Assembly (NCBI GenBank): GCA_027339745.1
Contig: DAHWNW010000003.1
Location: 45,868 to 109,867 of the forward strand
Reading direction: 5' to 3'
From: Nitrososphaerota archaeon
GTDB lineage: Archaea; Thermoproteota; Nitrososphaeria; Nitrososphaerales; Gagatemarchaeaceae
Length of the DNA: 64,000 nt
This document shows positions 1 through 9,572 of this stretch, piece by piece; position 1 is the first letter of the stretch; every line of letters starts with the position of its first letter. The notes beneath the pieces were generated by a model. It ran no database searches, was not told the origin of the DNA, and worked only from the letters and a program-made list of their open reading frames with translations. A program made the position numbers and the translations under genes.

Positions 1-621
1 GCTCGCACGGACCTGTCCATTGGCTTCAGATGGGACCTTCACTACCTTGAAGCCGGCCATGGCTGCGCTTGCAGGGTTCGTGCCGTGCGCCGAGTCAGGC
101 ACGAGGATCTCGTCCCTGGAGCCCCCTCCGTTGTTTCTGAGGAACTTGCGGATGATCAGGACGCCTGCGAGCTCCCCCTGGGCTCCCGCGGCTGTCGAGA
201 GGGAGAAGCGGTACATCCCGGTGACCTCGCTTAGCGCTCGCTCGAGGTCATAGAAGATCGAAAGGATCCCCTGGACGCTCTCAGTTGGCTGCAAAGGGTG
301 CGCCCCCTTCATCGAATCTGACGATGCGATCATCTCCGACACCTTAGGGTTGTACTTCATCGTGCAGCTTCCAAGCGGATACATGCCGAGCTCCACGGAG
401 AAGTTCATCTGAGAGAGACGGTTGAAGTGCCGCAGGACTTGTAGCTCTGAGAGCTCAGGGAGGTCGACCGAGCTTCTCCTCATCGACTCCGGGACGAGGG
501 CCGCGGGGTCCTTGAACTTCGAGCGGACAACAGGGTCAGACGGGACCTCGTTCCCCACCCTCCCCGGCCTGCTCAGTTCCTTGATCAGTGGCTCGTCCCA
601 ATGAGCCTGTGAGAACTTCAG
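1..621 (-). CDS. gcvPB: Glycine dehydrogenase (decarboxylating) subunit 2, partial at window edge
   Basis: Reverse-strand reading gives ...KFSQAHWDEPLIKELSRPGRVGNEVP...MNFSVELGMYPLGSCTMKYNPKVSE...SAHGTNPASAAMAGFKVVKVPS, typical of GcvPB. It lies directly downstream of gcvPA. No ATG/GTG/TTG in frame; CTG at 619-621 is a candidate start. Confidence 0.88.
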   Translation of the reverse strand, partial: MKFSQAHWDEPLIKELSRPGRVGNEVPSDPVVRSKFKDPAALVPESMRRSSVDLPELSELQVLRHFNRLSQMNFSVELGMYPLGSCTMKYNPKVSEMIASSDSMKGAHPLQPTESVQGILSIFYDLERALSEVTGMYRFSLSTAAGAQGELAGVLIIRKFLRNNGGGSRDEILVPDSAHGTNPASAAMAGFKVVKVPSEANGQVRAS

Positions 622-622
622 A

Positions 623-2005
623 CTAGACGGCCTCCTCGATCGCCAAAGCGAGCCTTTCTATATCATCCCTGGTGTGGACCTCGGTGACGCAGTAGAGCCC
701 TGACTGGAAGCCCACCTCCCTGTGGGTGGGGTACCCCGCGAGCACCCCCTCCTTCGCGAGCCTCCTGTATACCACTTCCGCCTTCGCCCTCTTGTATGAA
801 ACGACGAACTCCTTGAAGTAGGAGCCCTTGAAGTGTGGTGAGAACACCCCGTCTATGCGCGAAAGCCTCTTCGCCGCGAAGTGAGAGTTGGCAATCACAG
901 TCTCTCCGAGCTTCCGGAAACCTTCCTTGCCCAGGAGAGACAGATAGCTGGCCGCGGCTACAGCCATCAACGACTGGTTGGTGCAGACGTTGGACATAGC
1001 ACCTTCCCTGCGTATGTGCTGCTCACGCGTCTGCAGGACCATGGCGAACGCCTTCCTTTGCTGGTCGGCCACGGGAGTGGTGAGCCCTATGAGCCTCCCT
1101 GGCATGCTGCGGGCCAGCTTGATGTCCTTGGCAGCGAATATGCCCAGATGGGGCCCACCGTAGTTCATCGGGATGCCCAACGGCTGCCCCTCCCCTACTG
1201 CTATGTCGACGCCGTACGCCCCGGGCTCCCTGACCAGCGACAAGGATATGGGGTCTACCCCTGCCACGGCGAGTGCACCAACACCGTGCACCATGGACGC
1301 CAAAACAGCAGCCTCATCCTCGATGACACCGAAGTAGTTTGGATTCTCGAAGTATAGGCAGGCGACGTCGTCCGATAGTTTCCTCTTCAGGTCATCCTGG
1401 TCGACCCGGCCCGTGGCGCGGTCGAAGGCTACCGTCTCAAGCCCCATGCCCATCGGCTCGGCGTAGGTCTGGATCACTCCCCTCCTCTGCGGACCGGTAT
1501 TGGCCCCCAGCAAGACCCTGCTTCGCCCCGTAACCCGCCCGGCCATCCTCACTGCCTCACCAGCCGCTGAAGCCCAGTCGTAAAGCGAGCTGTTGCAGGC
1601 CTCCATCCCGAGGAGGTCGCACATCAGGCTCTGATACTCGAAGAGAGCCTGCAGCATCCCCTGGCTCACCTCGGCCTGGTAAGGAGTGTAGCTAGTATAG
1701 AACTCCTGCCTTGAAATAATCGACTCCACGGCCGCGGGGACGTAGTGGGGCCAAACCCCGCCCCCCAGGAAGCAGAGGGCCCTGGGAGGCGTCTTGTTCA
1801 GGCCGAGCCGCTCCTGGACCTCGCGCCGGACCTGATACTCTGAGGTGCCTTCAGGAATCCGGAGAGGTCGTTTGATTCTCAAACAATCGGGGATATCCGA
1901 AAAGAGGTCATCCAATGTGGCCACGCCCGCCTTCCGGAGCATCCTGGCAACGAATTCGTCGTCGAGGTTCGGTAGAAATGGATGCCGCCGGTGGGCGCCG
2001 CTCAT
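623..2005 (-). CDS. gcvPA: Glycine dehydrogenase (decarboxylating) subunit 1
   Basis: 460 aa; motifs FLGGGVWPHYVPAAV, YTPYQAEVSQGMLQALFEYQ, NYGGPHLGIFAA. Confidence 0.95.
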   Translation of the reverse strand: MSGAHRRHPFLPNLDDEFVARMLRKAGVATLDDLFSDIPDCLRIKRPLRIPEGTSEYQVRREVQERLGLNKTPPRALCFLGGGVWPHYVPAAVESIISRQEFYTSYTPYQAEVSQGMLQALFEYQSLMCDLLGMEACNSSLYDWASAAGEAVRMAGRVTGRSRVLLGANTGPQRRGVIQTYAEPMGMGLETVAFDRATGRVDQDDLKRKLSDDVACLYFENPNYFGVIEDEAAVLASMVHGVGALAVAGVDPISLSLVREPGAYGVDIAVGEGQPLGIPMNYGGPHLGIFAAKDIKLARSMPGRLIGLTTPVADQQRKAFAMVLQTREQHIRREGAMSNVCTNQSLMAVAAASYLSLLGKEGFRKLGETVIANSHFAAKRLSRIDGVFSPHFKGSYFKEFVVSYKRAKAEVVYRRLAKEGVLAGYPTHREVGFQSGLYCVTEVHTRDDIERLALAIEEAV

Positions 2006-2060
2006 TCCTCGGGGTCAAAAAACGCTTAAAATAAGAACGTAGCGCCGTTGGAAAAGTCCT

Positions 2061-3740
2061 TTGAGGAACACTGCGTTAGTCCTGGCGATTTTGCTCATTG
2101 CCGCTTTCATCCCCATTCAAGGGGTGGTCCACGCCCAGGGGTCCCCGAGGGTCGACGTCAACAGTGTCTATTCCCTGAACAGGTATGGGTTCGCGACGAT
2201 AGAAGAGACCGTGATGTTCACGAACAATGGCACTTCGGCGGTCCAAGTGCCTACGGTGACCATCGGGTTCGGGGCATTGTCTTCCAATGTGGTGAAGACC
2301 AACCTCACGAGCGGGTTCGCGATGGGGACACCGCCGTCTGCGGGGGGGCCGTTCACGATAAGCAGCAGCGAGTCTGTCCCGCCGGGAGGGAATTCGAGTT
2401 TCGTCCTCAGTGCGCTCTTGAACAATGTAGTCTCGACCGCGAAGAACGATAGCCTTCTGGTGGAAGTCCTGTCTTCCCCTTCGATAAGCACCAAGGTCGC
2501 GACCCTGTTGAACGTAATCCAGATGCCCGCGCAGACCTCGTTCCTGTCGCCACCGAGCGGCCTGAAGGCTAGCATCCTTGGGACCAACAACACGTACTAC
2601 TCCAAGCTTTCCGACGTCATCCCCAGCGTAGCCAACACCTCCGTCAGGGCAGTGTCGTCGAACTCGGCGCAAGACTTCAACCCGCTCAAAGTCATCTACG
2701 CGCAGAGGACGATATCGATCGCATCCAACGGGACGCCTGAGGTCACCGACACGATCGAGTTCGAGAACATGGGCACCGTGGCCCTCGGGGAACTCTATGT
2801 TTCGCTCCTCGCACCAAGCTCCACCCAGGTGACGATAATAACGGGAACGGCTGACGAGCCGGTTCTCCAGAATCCGTTCAAGATGTCGCTCACAGGAGGG
2901 GCCATCGACCTCACATCGTTCGTGGTAGGGTATCCAACCGACGGGGTCCAGACGGGGACGGACTTCACACTCACTTACAGGTACCCTCTGGGGACGAACT
3001 ACTATTCTACCTCGGGCGGGAGGGTGACAATCAACATCCCGGAGACGCCGCTTGTCAAGGCGTTCATAGATTCTTACTCCTTGAATTTCAGTCTGAGCAA
3101 GGGTGCTGACGGCATCAAGACGACCCCTGTGAGCCTCGGAGCGGTAACCCCCTGGCATACTGGGGAGGCGACGTTCGCATATAGCCTCACACTTGGATGG
3201 TATCTCGATTCTGGGGTCCCGTTCGCCTCGGTCGCCTTCGTCCTCCTCCTGATAGGTCTGTTCGCCGTCAAGTCGGTCGCCTCCTCAGGCGAGGATGAAG
3301 CGTCCATGGAAGAGGAGACGTCCACCGAGATTGCTTCAGCGATGATACTCGCATTCGACGAGAAGACAAGTCTAATCAACGGCTTATGGTCTGAGATTGC
3401 ATCAAAGGACCCGAATGAGCTGGATAAGGCCTATTTCGACGGGATTCGAAGCCGCCTTGACTCGTTCCGGAACAGGGCACTGCAGAGGCTGAATGAAGTC
3501 AAACAAAAGTCGACCAGTCAAAAGTTCTCAGAGGTGGTGAGTCAGATTCAGACAACGGAGCGCGAAGTGGACAGGGCGTCGAAGGACAAGCTGAACCTAT
3601 ACCAGCAGTACTACCTGCGTCAGATGAGGAAGGAGGTGTACGACAGGCTGCTCCCGCAGTACACCAAGCGGCTCGAAAGAGCGCTGAATCAGCTTACCGA
3701 CGAGCTCCATACGGTCCAGAGAGAAGCGAAACTCCTCTAG
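2061..3740 (+). CDS. Secreted/membrane protein: signal peptide, two-repeat ectodomain, one TM helix, C-terminal coiled coil; ribophorin I (OST1)-like architecture
   Basis: N-terminal hydrophobic signal (ALVLAILLIAAFIPIQGVVHA), many N-x-S/T sites, internal repeat (GFATIEETVMFTNNGT / GTPEVTDTIEFENMGT), TM ASVAFVLLLIGLFAV, then a charged helical tail. Confidence 0.6.
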   Translation: MRNTALVLAILLIAAFIPIQGVVHAQGSPRVDVNSVYSLNRYGFATIEETVMFTNNGTSAVQVPTVTIGFGALSSNVVKTNLTSGFAMGTPPSAGGPFTISSSESVPPGGNSSFVLSALLNNVVSTAKNDSLLVEVLSSPSISTKVATLLNVIQMPAQTSFLSPPSGLKASILGTNNTYYSKLSDVIPSVANTSVRAVSSNSAQDFNPLKVIYAQRTISIASNGTPEVTDTIEFENMGTVALGELYVSLLAPSSTQVTIITGTADEPVLQNPFKMSLTGGAIDLTSFVVGYPTDGVQTGTDFTLTYRYPLGTNYYSTSGGRVTINIPETPLVKAFIDSYSLNFSLSKGADGIKTTPVSLGAVTPWHTGEATFAYSLTLGWYLDSGVPFASVAFVLLLIGLFAVKSVASSGEDEASMEEETSTEIASAMILAFDEKTSLINGLWSEIASKDPNELDKAYFDGIRSRLDSFRNRALQRLNEVKQKSTSQKFSEVVSQIQTTEREVDRASKDKLNLYQQYYLRQMRKEVYDRLLPQYTKRLERALNQLTDELHTVQREAKLL

Positions 3741-3796
3741 TGCCGGTGCGCGCCGGGGGCAGATTTATGAAGCGGAAGGCGGCCCTAAACAAAGCT

Positions 3797-4741
3797 ATGG
3801 GGAAAGTCGAGAAACTGGTGATTATAGGGTCTGGGCCGGCCGGGCTGACAGCTGCCATCTACGGGTGCCGGGCAGACCTTGAGCCTCTTGTGTTCATGGG
3901 GACCAAGTACGGCGGACAACTGATGCTCACGAGTGAAGTGGAGAATTTTCCGGGGTTCCCTGACCCGGTCCTTGGGCCGGACCTGATAACGAAGATGAAG
4001 TCACAGGCGGAGAGGCTTGGTGCGAGGCTTGTCCAGGAAGATGTGGTCAAGGTCAACTTCAAGACTTACCCGTTTGAGGTATACACGAGCGGCGGAGTGA
4101 CGCAAGCCCTGACGGTCATCATAGCAACCGGTGCCAATCCAAGGAGACTCGACCTCCAGTCGGAGATGAGATTGATGGGAAAGGGAGTGTCAAACTGCGC
4201 CGTCTGCGACGGCTTCTTCTTCAGAGGGAAGAGGGTGGCGGTGGTCGGCGGAGGGGACACCGCCATGGAAGAGGCAACATTCCTGACCAAGTTCGCTTCA
4301 TCGGTGCAAGTAATCCACAGGAGGGACGAGCTCAGAGCGAGCGCCGCCCTGAAGAAAGAAGCGCTGGAGAATCCTAAGATCAGCTTCGTCTGGGACTCGG
4401 CAGTCACAGAGGTGATAGGGGAGGGGAAGGTCGAAGGGATCAGGGTCAAGAACCTGAAGACCGGGGTTGAAAGCCAGATGCCTGTGGACGGGCTGTTCGT
4501 CGCAATAGGCTATGAACCAAACACCGAGATATTCAAGGGACAGGTGGAGCTGGATCCCAAGGGTTACTTGGCTGTCCGCAACGGGACAGAAAGCAGCGTG
4601 CCAGGCGTCTTCGTAGCAGGGGACGTCCATGACTTCCGCTACAGGCAGGCAATCACGGCGGCGGCCGATGGATGTAAAGCTCTCCTCGACGCCGAGAAGT
4701 TCGTAAAGCAGAAGCTGGAAGCCAAGATACCTAGTCGGTGA
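3797..4741 (+). CDS. trxB: Thioredoxin reductase
   Basis: VIIGSGPAGLTAAIYGCRADL, CAVCDG redox motif, second GGGDTAMEEA, GVFVAGDV. The ORF track starts at 3740; MGKVEKL at 3797 is the likelier start. Confidence 0.93.
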   Translation: MGKVEKLVIIGSGPAGLTAAIYGCRADLEPLVFMGTKYGGQLMLTSEVENFPGFPDPVLGPDLITKMKSQAERLGARLVQEDVVKVNFKTYPFEVYTSGGVTQALTVIIATGANPRRLDLQSEMRLMGKGVSNCAVCDGFFFRGKRVAVVGGGDTAMEEATFLTKFASSVQVIHRRDELRASAALKKEALENPKISFVWDSAVTEVIGEGKVEGIRVKNLKTGVESQMPVDGLFVAIGYEPNTEIFKGQVELDPKGYLAVRNGTESSVPGVFVAGDVHDFRYRQAITAAADGCKALLDAEKFVKQKLEAKIPSR

Positions 4742-5822
4742 CGGACACGAACCTGTCCTCAGAGAAGGACTTGCTGAGGGGTCCGACTATGGAGGTTCTG
4801 TAGCCGCACCGCCTGCACCTGCTCTTGCCGTCCAGGTTGTATTCTAGTATCTCATAGCCGTAGCGCTTGATGAGGACGGCTTTGCACCCAGGGCAGTAGG
4901 TGCTCTCGTCGGGATGGCCTGGCACATTACCTATGTAGACGTAGTTAAGGCCCGTCTTCCTCCCTATTGCGACGTGTCTCTCAAGAGTCTCGATCGGGGT
5001 CGAAGGGGAGTCCATCATCTTGTAGTCAGGATGGAAACGTAGGAAGTGGATGGGGGTGTCCGGGCCGAGGTTGTCGTAGACCCATCGGCTCAGCTTTTCT
5101 GCAGCTTCGAGGGAGTCCCCCACGGCGGGGACAATCAGGTCTGTAATCTCGATGTGGACGTCCGTCTTCTGCTTCAGGTCCAGCAGGGTTTGGAAGATAG
5201 CCTGAGCGTCTGGTATGCTGATGTATCGGCGTACGAAATCGGTCTCGCCGCTCCCCTTGAAGTCTACGGTGATGCAGTCGAGGAACTCCTTCATCATCGC
5301 CACAGCTTCGGGAGTATCGAAACCGTTAGAGACGAATATGTTGAAGAGCCCTCGGGACCTCGCGATCTTCCCGACGTCCCGGGCGTACTCGATGAAGACC
5401 GACGGCTGGTTGTACGTGTAGGCCACGCCTTCGCAACCATATTCGGCAGCCGTCGCCACCAGCTCTTCGGGTGTCTTTTGTATCCCCGACGCCTGTCTCC
5501 GCTGGCTGATGTCATAGTTCTGGCAGAAGCGGCATGCCCATGAGCACCCGCTGGTCGCGATTGAGAAGACCTTCGAGCCGGGACGATAGTGGACTACAGG
5601 TTTCTTCTCAATCGGGTCGATTTGAGCCGCCATTATCCTGCCGTAGTCAAGCAGGTAGAGCCTCCTGCCAACGACCCCTCTTATGCCGCAGAACCCCACC
5701 TGCCCCTCCCCTATCTGGCAAGCCCTGGCGCAAGCGGTGCACTGGATTCTCCCGTTCCGGAGGTCTCTGAACAGTTCAGCCTCCCTCCCTTCAGGCTTAG
5801 TGAGCCGGGGCACAGAAGACAC
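4731..5822 (-). CDS. Radical SAM protein, AmmeMemoRadiSam (AmrS-like) family
   Basis: GQVGFCGIRG, CSWACRFCQNYDIS (CxxxCxxC), IDPIEKKPVVHYRPGSKVFSIATSGC, C-terminal zinc-ribbon cysteines. Confidence 0.88.
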   Translation of the reverse strand: MSSVPRLTKPEGREAELFRDLRNGRIQCTACARACQIGEGQVGFCGIRGVVGRRLYLLDYGRIMAAQIDPIEKKPVVHYRPGSKVFSIATSGCSWACRFCQNYDISQRRQASGIQKTPEELVATAAEYGCEGVAYTYNQPSVFIEYARDVGKIARSRGLFNIFVSNGFDTPEAVAMMKEFLDCITVDFKGSGETDFVRRYISIPDAQAIFQTLLDLKQKTDVHIEITDLIVPAVGDSLEAAEKLSRWVYDNLGPDTPIHFLRFHPDYKMMDSPSTPIETLERHVAIGRKTGLNYVYIGNVPGHPDESTYCPGCKAVLIKRYGYEILEYNLDGKSRCRRCGYRTSIVGPLSKSFSEDRFVSVTD

Positions 5823-5910
5823 GTCTCCAATTCAGCCCCTTCCGCCCATTAAGTTTTGCAGAGTTCACCACAAGTGAGGCCCCAGGAGCAGATAGCGGGA
5901 GCAAATAGTT

Positions 5911-5924
5911 ATAACATATGTTAT
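5911..5924. promoter_or_regulatory. Perfect 14-bp palindrome ATAACATATGTTAT upstream of the ZIP transporter gene (candidate metalloregulator site)
   Basis: Directly readable; 14 bp before the GTG start at 5938. Confidence 0.5.
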
Positions 5925-5937
5925 TATCTCAGCCAAA

Positions 5938-6687
5938 GTGGCTGACTTCATGGAGGCAGTGGGCCTCTCTGCCGTCATAGGATTCTCCATCTACCTTTCG
6001 TTCCCACTCGTGATGCGAAAGGGGAAGAATCAAAGGAGCGTAAACTTCCTCAACGCAGTGGCCGCAGGAATCCTCATTTTCCTGATCGGAGACGTATTCC
6101 TTGACGCCGCTGGCACCCTGTATAATGGGTCGCTCTACGGTTATGGTTCGTCTCCCACCTACGATTTCGTGTTCGCCGTTGCCCTGGCCACGGGGTTTCT
6201 CGTGCTTTTTGGGGCAGGTAACAGGTGGAAGATGGTCCTTACCCCCACGCAGTTGGCTCTCGTGATAGCCCTAGGGATTGCATTCCAGAACCTCACCGAG
6301 GGGCTCCTCTTTGGCGCCCTGAGCGTAGGGATTGGGTTGACAGGTACGGCCCTGGTGGTGCTGCTAGGATTCACCTTCCAGAACTCGACTGAAGGGTTCC
6401 CCATCGCTTCCCCTTTTCTCGAATCGACCGAGGGCAAGGGAGCGGTGATAGCGGGCGCCCTGTTCGTCGGCGGGGTTCCGACGATACTGGGAGGGGCAGT
6501 CGGGTACTTCTACAATACTACCATTCTTGACCAAGTGTTCTATGGTCTGGCGGTAGGGACGATGCTCTACGTCATTCTTCCAATGCTGAGGCACCTGTTA
6601 TCGGCGTCAGACCCCGACAAGCTGCAGACAGCGTACGCGGGTGTGTTCGTCGGTTTCATTCTCGGGTTCGCGGTCAACCTACTCTGA
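5938..6687 (+). CDS. ZIP-family divalent metal transporter
   Basis: Multi-TM; repeated histidine-less 'FQN.TEG' helices (AFQNLTEGLLFGA, TFQNSTEGFPIASP) as in the ZIP helix IV/V pattern. Confidence 0.75.
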   Translation: MADFMEAVGLSAVIGFSIYLSFPLVMRKGKNQRSVNFLNAVAAGILIFLIGDVFLDAAGTLYNGSLYGYGSSPTYDFVFAVALATGFLVLFGAGNRWKMVLTPTQLALVIALGIAFQNLTEGLLFGALSVGIGLTGTALVVLLGFTFQNSTEGFPIASPFLESTEGKGAVIAGALFVGGVPTILGGAVGYFYNTTILDQVFYGLAVGTMLYVILPMLRHLLSASDPDKLQTAYAGVFVGFILGFAVNLL

Positions 6688-6739
6688 GACTCATCTTAGC
6701 AGGAAGGATGACTGGGAGAACCCGCGAGCCCACCGCCTC

Positions 6740-6756
6740 GGCCGCGTTTCGCGGCC
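6740..6756. repeat. Perfect hairpin GGCCGCG-TTT-CGCGGCC
   Basis: 7-bp stem, 3-nt loop, about 50 bp downstream of the ZIP stop codon. Confidence 0.5.
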
Positions 6757-7832
6757 CCGCAAGCTCCTAAACGCGCCTGTCGGCCCGGTCTAATCACTTT
6801 TGGCTCAGTCAGAGTCTTCCCCTTTGGGTCGTCGAAGGTCGATCAACGACTCCCCTACGCGCCCCTGCAATATCGGTGGGAGACACACTTCCTCGAAGGA
6901 GCGCCTTGTTGTAACCACTATGGCGGCCTTGTTGTTCATCCTAGTCGCGAGCGTCCTTGGCCTCTTGGATGCGAGGTTGACATTTTCTCTGCCGTCGCCT
7001 CCGCTGTGAGGTTGACAGACGCGGTTGGGATGGGTCCCGTACACGTGAATAAGGCCCCTCCCTCGGGATGTACACGTCTGCCAAAGTGAAGGTGCTTATC
7101 CCGCCGCGCTTAGGGCGACTAGCTAGGATTTACGTGTCGACATTCCCTTTAAGAGGAGCACCTTTGAATAGACTTCGTTATATCTGTACGCAACCTGAGC
7201 ATGATTCCTCCGCTAATCCTTTCCTCTGGAAGGATGATGAGTTTGGTTCGGTCGGGACTTTAGAGCTCTTTCTGGTTTCATGCGATGAACGCCGAAGATG
7301 TCTCAGTGCCGCTTGTAGGATGAGCGCGTTAAGGCGTTCGCTCATGTCCGCCAGTATCCTGGAGCCAGTCTTCGAGAGTCATCGGGTCATACTCGATCCC
7401 CTGACCCATTCATCAGCGAATGAGCCAGTTGAAGTCAAAGCGCGGCCGTTCGATGCGGTCCCCGTCGCGGGCTCAAGCCATTTCTGGGCATCGGAAAATC
7501 TCCTAGTTTCTACAGTACCGATGTAGACTCGTCTTCTGTCTCCCGATTCCCCAACAAAAGCGGGGAATCCTCTCGTATCACAGGGATAGCCCGGGTACGT
7601 TAGCTTCGCGTTGGAACGATTTAGCGCAGGTACGTTAGCCAAAGCGGGATACGTGCCTTGGCTTAAAAGCGAGGGGCGTGAAGTTCAGCATGGTCCAGAC
7701 AGGGACAAACCGGGAGCATGGGAGGTTCACCCCAGAGTGGGCCAGAGGAAGAAGCCATGGCTGCTGGTCGACCAGGTATGAGTCGTCCACACGAAGACCA
7801 TCGATAGGGAATCCCTCCAAGAGTTCCGGACC

Positions 7833-9041
7833 GTGAGGGAGTGGATAGAGAGGAAGAGCGAGAACGGCAAGATGCCGGCCCTCTACCACATGGCAGCGTA
7901 TCTCAGGTGGAGAGAGACGAAGGGACTCTCGGTCGACCCGGACCGGTGGGTCGAAGAGTGCAGGAACGGCACCAACAGGACCCTGGTAGAGCACCTGGAG
8001 CCGCTGGAACCGTGCGCCGAGAGTGAAATGTTCGATGGCGACGTGTTCTCCACGCGGCGCAAGTTCTACACCGATATCCGGAGTTTCTACTACAGGCACC
8101 TCGTCCCTCTTCCGCAGTCGAGGCTCGAGGTGGTCAGGAAGGCTGTGAAGGTGAAGGTGCAGGCCCAGGTCACGGCCACCGAGTTTCTGCATATGGCTCA
8201 GAGGGTCCTCGCGACAGAGATGCGTCCCCGGGACAGGTCCATCATGATTTCGATGATCCAGGGGGGCATGGATGCCTCGACCCTGGCCGAGGCGTTCAAC
8301 CACGTGGCGTTCCCCCAGCTCGCGAAACATTTCGGGACGCCCGACTGGAGCAGCTGGGAAGAGCGGAACGTCCCGGTCAGAGTCGACCTGGTCAGGCCGA
8401 AGACAGACTACCAGTTCTACACCTTCCAGGACGCAGACGCCATAGTCGCGCTCAGGGACTACCTCAACGTCAGGAAATCGGTGTTCGGACCCTTGGCGGT
8501 TCGACCCTCCGGCAACCCCCAGGTCATGGACACTTCCGACCCCATCTACGTCACGGAATATGCGGAACAGATAGACGCCAAGTACGTCAGCAGGATGTTC
8601 TACGAGTACGGCGTGAAAGCGGGAGTCAACGTCGTCCCCGGCGAGAGGCTCCCAGCATACAGGGGGGCCTCCAGGCGCTACCCCTCCCATTCGCACGAGG
8701 TGAGGGACACCCTGGTCACCCTGGCGAGGCGCGCCGGGGTGGAGCTCCCGGTCGCCAACTACTTCGTGGGCCACTCCATTGACAAGTACAAGTATGACAA
8801 GTCGCCCTGGGACGACCCGGAGCACTTCAGGGAGCAGCACATGCTCCTCGCCCCGTACCTGAACGTGATCTCTCAGAAAGAGACCCTAGCGAGAGAGAAG
8901 ACCGAACGCGGAATCGGCAGCAGTATGAGGGTGGTCGAGGAGGAGAACAGGGAGCTGGAGGCGAGGGTCCTCCAGGCCGACGACGACAGGAAGAGGCTAG
9001 CTGACCTCTATGCTGAGCTCAGGCGCAGGGGGGTCATCTGA
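7833..9041 (+). CDS. Tyrosine recombinase / site-specific integrase
   Basis: C-terminal HEVRDTLVTLARRAG (HxxR), NYFVGHSIDKYKYDK (GH...Y), then a coiled-coil tail. The first catalytic Arg is not obvious (GGMDASTLAEAF). The frame is open upstream to a TGA at 7779-7781. Confidence 0.75.
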   Translation: MREWIERKSENGKMPALYHMAAYLRWRETKGLSVDPDRWVEECRNGTNRTLVEHLEPLEPCAESEMFDGDVFSTRRKFYTDIRSFYYRHLVPLPQSRLEVVRKAVKVKVQAQVTATEFLHMAQRVLATEMRPRDRSIMISMIQGGMDASTLAEAFNHVAFPQLAKHFGTPDWSSWEERNVPVRVDLVRPKTDYQFYTFQDADAIVALRDYLNVRKSVFGPLAVRPSGNPQVMDTSDPIYVTEYAEQIDAKYVSRMFYEYGVKAGVNVVPGERLPAYRGASRRYPSHSHEVRDTLVTLARRAGVELPVANYFVGHSIDKYKYDKSPWDDPEHFREQHMLLAPYLNVISQKETLAREKTERGIGSSMRVVEEENRELEARVLQADDDRKRLADLYAELRRRGVI

Positions 9042-9111
9042 CTGCTGGTGTGGACCACTCCACAGTAGAAACGCCTCAAGGTATAACGAACAGTAAAGGA
9101 GGAGCCTAAAC

Positions 9112-9572
9112 GATGGTCTACCAGTCGAAGTGGAAGCCCGAGGAAAGTCCGGATCGTGATGGAGTCCATCAACATCTCCATCTCGATGTCTGAGCTCTGC
9201 AGGAGGTACGTAGTCCCGAACACCTTCTACGCGTGGAAGGAGAAGTTCCTGGAAGCAGGGAAGATGGGTCTCTCTGGGGGACTCAGGAAGAACGGTCATG
9301 CCAGCAAGGAGCTCGAGCACGAGAAGGAGAGGCTGAAGACCCTGATCGGGGAGCTGACGATAGCCAACGATTCTCAAAAAAGCGCTGGAAGGGGGGAGAA
9401 GATGACAGCCATCAGGCTGATGCTCGAGAAGGAGATGAGCCTCAGGAGGACCCTCCGATACTCTGGCATGTCGAGCTGCTCGTACTACTACAGGCCGGTA
9501 CCGCGCATTATCCAGCCTGACCCTGCACTCGTTGGGAAGGTCGAAGAGCTCACCGTGGAGAGGCCCTTCTAA
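9112..9572 (+). pseudogene. IS3-family transposase OrfA plus N-terminus of OrfB, frameshifted and stop-interrupted
   Basis: MVYQSKWKPEE... then frameshift to MESINISISMSELCRRYVVPNTFYAWKEKFLEAGKMGLSGG...LIGELTIAND; TAA stop within VERPF*GTRRMAAQLTREL. Confidence 0.75.

Noticed and set aside
2076-3158. 360-aa minus-strand ORF opposite the ribophorin-like gene
   Set aside because: Arg/Pro/His-rich antisense translation typical of GC-rich coding; the plus strand has signal peptide, TM and domain logic.
4731-5822. Complete AmmeMemoRadiSam system
   Set aside because: Only the radical SAM member is present here; no Memo or AMMECR1 gene in the window.
7068-7526. 152-aa plus ORF and overlapping minus ORF 7379..7642 in the island
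   Set aside because: Neither strand shows domain-like sequence; only short coding-like fragments in shifting frames, so not called.
7635-8840. 401-aa minus-strand ORF opposite the integrase
   Set aside because: Antisense shadow; the plus frame shows recombinase motifs.
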